This document shows positions 4,774 to 5,928 of a DNA stretch of 5,928 bases, in pieces. Both the position numbers and the translations under genes were made by a program. The notes beneath the pieces were generated by a model that was not told the origin of the DNA, did not search any database, and saw nothing but the letters and a program-made list of their open reading frames with translations. The number at the start of each line of letters is the position of its first letter. Positions within the stretch are counted from its first letter, which is position 1. This stretch comes from Burkholderiales bacterium (GTDB taxonomy: Bacteria > Pseudomonadota > Gammaproteobacteria > Burkholderiales > Burkholderiaceae_C): contig SBFU01000075.1 in NCBI GenBank assembly GCA_006227785.1, forward strand, positions 1-5,928. Direction: 5' to 3'.

Positions 4774-5928
4774 TCAGCCGAGAACGGTTTGTGCCACGAT
4801 GCCGCGCTGCACCTCGTTGGAGCCACCGTAGATGGTGGTCTTGCGCATGTTGAAGTAGGTCGAGGCCAGGGGCGCATTGCCCGGCACACCGCCGGGGAAA
4901 TCGCCCTGCCAGCCCGCCTCCATGGCTTCTTCGATGAAGGGCAGGGCAAACGGCCCCGCCGCCAGCATCATGAGTTCGCTGTAGCGTTGCTGGATCTCGC
5001 TGCCCTTGATCTTGAGCAGGCCGGCGATGTCCAGCGACTGTTTGCCCGAGCGTTCGGCCGACAGCACACGCAGCACCAGCATCTCCAGCGCCACGATGTC
5101 CACCTCCAGCAGCGCGATCTGGTCGCGAAAACGCAGGTCGTCCCACACACCTTCGGCCTTGGCAATGCGCTTGAGGCGTTCGAGCTCGCGCTTGGCCCGG
5201 TTGACGTCGGCGATGTTGGTGCGCTCGTGGGCGAGCAGGTGCTTGGCGTAGGTCCAGCCCTTGTTCTCTTCGCCGATCAGGTTCTCGGCCGGCACCTCGA
5301 CGTTGTCGAACCAGACCTCGTTGACCTCGCACTCACCGTCCAGCAGTTTGATCGGGCGCACGGTCACGCCAGGCGACTTCATGTCGATCAGCAGAAAACT
5401 GATGCCGGTCTGGGGCTTTCCTTCGGTCGAGGTGCGAACCAGGCAGAAAATCCATTCCCCGTACTGGCCCAGGGTGGTCCAGGTCTTCTGGCCGTTGACA
5501 ATGTATTTGTCGCCCTGACGCTCGGCCCGCGTCTTCAGGGAAGCCAGGTCGGAACCCGCGCCCGGTTCGCTGTAGCCCTGGCTCCACCAGACCTCGCCGC
5601 TGGCAATGCCGGGCAGAAAGCGCTTTTGCTGTTCTTCATTGCCGAAGGCCATGATGACGGGCGCCACCATCACCGGACCAAACGGCACGATGCGCGGTGC
5701 GCCCGCCAGGGCGCATTCCTCTTCGAACAGGTGTTTCTGTACCGCGTTCCAGCCGGGGCCTCCGAACTGTTGGGGCCAGCCGTAACCCAGCCAGCCCTTC
5801 TTGCCCAGAATCTTGGCCCATCGCTGCATGTCGTCGCGGCTCAGTCGCAGCGCGTTGTGCACCTTGTGGCTGATGTCGGTGGGCAGGTTGTCCCTGACCC
5901 AGGATCGGATTTCCTCGCGGAAAGCCTG
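4774..5928 (-). CDS. Acyl-CoA dehydrogenase, PimC-like large subunit (N-terminus beyond right edge)
   Basis: FAD-dependent acyl-CoA dehydrogenase, 384 residues visible; roughly 10-15 N-terminal residues are missing, as the first visible ones (QAFREEIRSWVRDNLP) match the start of the family's first helix. Seen, numbered from the first visible codon: GWLGYGWPQQFGGPGW, the signature SEPGAGSDLAS (120-130), NGQKTWTT, PIKLLDGECEVNEVWFDNVEVP, then GWTYAKHLLAHERTNIADV, and at the end MRKTTIYGGSNEVQRGIVAQTVLG. The usual base in IYEGT is Gly here (residue 368), but Glu235 in AHERTN sits at the helix G position used by isovaleryl- and long-chain acyl-CoA dehydrogenases and by many IYGG-type enzymes, so it is the likely base. 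A GTG at 5862 is in frame but is internal, not the start. Its stop lies 35 bases before the second dehydrogenase, suggesting one operon and one alpha-beta enzyme. The substrate is unknown; pimeloyl/dicarboxyl-CoA or another acyl-CoA is possible. Confidence 0.94.
   Translation of the reverse strand, partial: QAFREEIRSWVRDNLPTDISHKVHNALRLSRDDMQRWAKILGKKGWLGYGWPQQFGGPGWNAVQKHLFEEECALAGAPRIVPFGPVMVAPVIMAFGNEEQQKRFLPGIASGEVWWSQGYSEPGAGSDLASLKTRAERQGDKYIVNGQKTWTTLGQYGEWIFCLVRTSTEGKPQTGISFLLIDMKSPGVTVRPIKLLDGECEVNEVWFDNVEVPAENLIGEENKGWTYAKHLLAHERTNIADVNRAKRELERLKRIAKAEGVWDDLRFRDQIALLEVDIVALEMLVLRVLSAERSGKQSLDIAGLLKIKGSEIQQRYSELMMLAAGPFALPFIEEAMEAGWQGDFPGGVPGNAPLASTYFNMRKTTIYGGSNEVQRGIVAQTVLG

Noticed and set aside
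4739..5332. Upstream extension of the second dehydrogenase frame to 5332
   Set aside because: The extension overlaps the first dehydrogenase in another frame and reads as low-complexity Arg/Gly-rich sequence; the ATG at 4738 has a ribosome site and the family N-terminus.

Overview
The window looks like a chromosomal segment of a GC-rich betaproteobacterium, most likely Burkholderiales, family Comamonadaceae (Hydrogenophaga/Acidovorax-like). This rests on high GC, the ribF-ileS order, the wording of the IleS, RibF and HNH proteins, and short GC-rich palindromic repeats of a kind I associate with that family. No tRNA, rRNA, CRISPR, transposase or prophage gene is visible.

Layout, left to right. 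(1) Bases 1-1564, minus strand: first 521 codons of ileS (isoleucyl-tRNA synthetase), cut by the left edge. (2) 1565-1675: ribF-ileS gap filled by an inverted repeat. (3) 1676-2758, minus: ribF, the bifunctional riboflavin kinase/FAD synthetase. With ileS it forms the usual ribF-ileS operon, which normally continues to lspA beyond the left edge. (4) 2759-2968: a 210-base divergent intergenic region with a strong hairpin. (5) 2969-3526, plus: a stand-alone HNH endonuclease, best started at a TTG with an ideal ribosome binding site. (6) 3527-3622: a hairpin-rich element between convergent genes. (7) 3623-4738 and 4774-5928, minus: two tandem acyl-CoA dehydrogenase genes 35 bases apart, transcribed from right to left. 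They resemble the small and large subunits of heteromeric (pimeloyl-CoA dehydrogenase-like, PimD/PimC) enzymes.

How the genes relate: RibF makes FMN and FAD, and FAD is the cofactor of the two dehydrogenases, but they are separated by a convergent junction and there is no reason to see one regulon. The dehydrogenase pair probably makes one heteromeric enzyme. The larger partner keeps a possible catalytic Glu in helix G, while the smaller partner lacks Glu at both known positions.

The most unusual signal is inside ileS. About 26 codons (near 1334-1411) are inserted in frame between the N-terminal segment and the HIGH-motif strand. The inserted DNA is a double-hairpin palindromic element with the same architecture as the intergenic element at 3542-3623 (shared 10-mer GCCGGGCCGC, C-run/G-run hairpin, second unique hairpin, GGGTC end). 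This looks like an intergenic repeat that moved into, and is translated within, an essential housekeeping gene. Otherwise the window is ordinary core genome, and I see no new multi-gene system in it.
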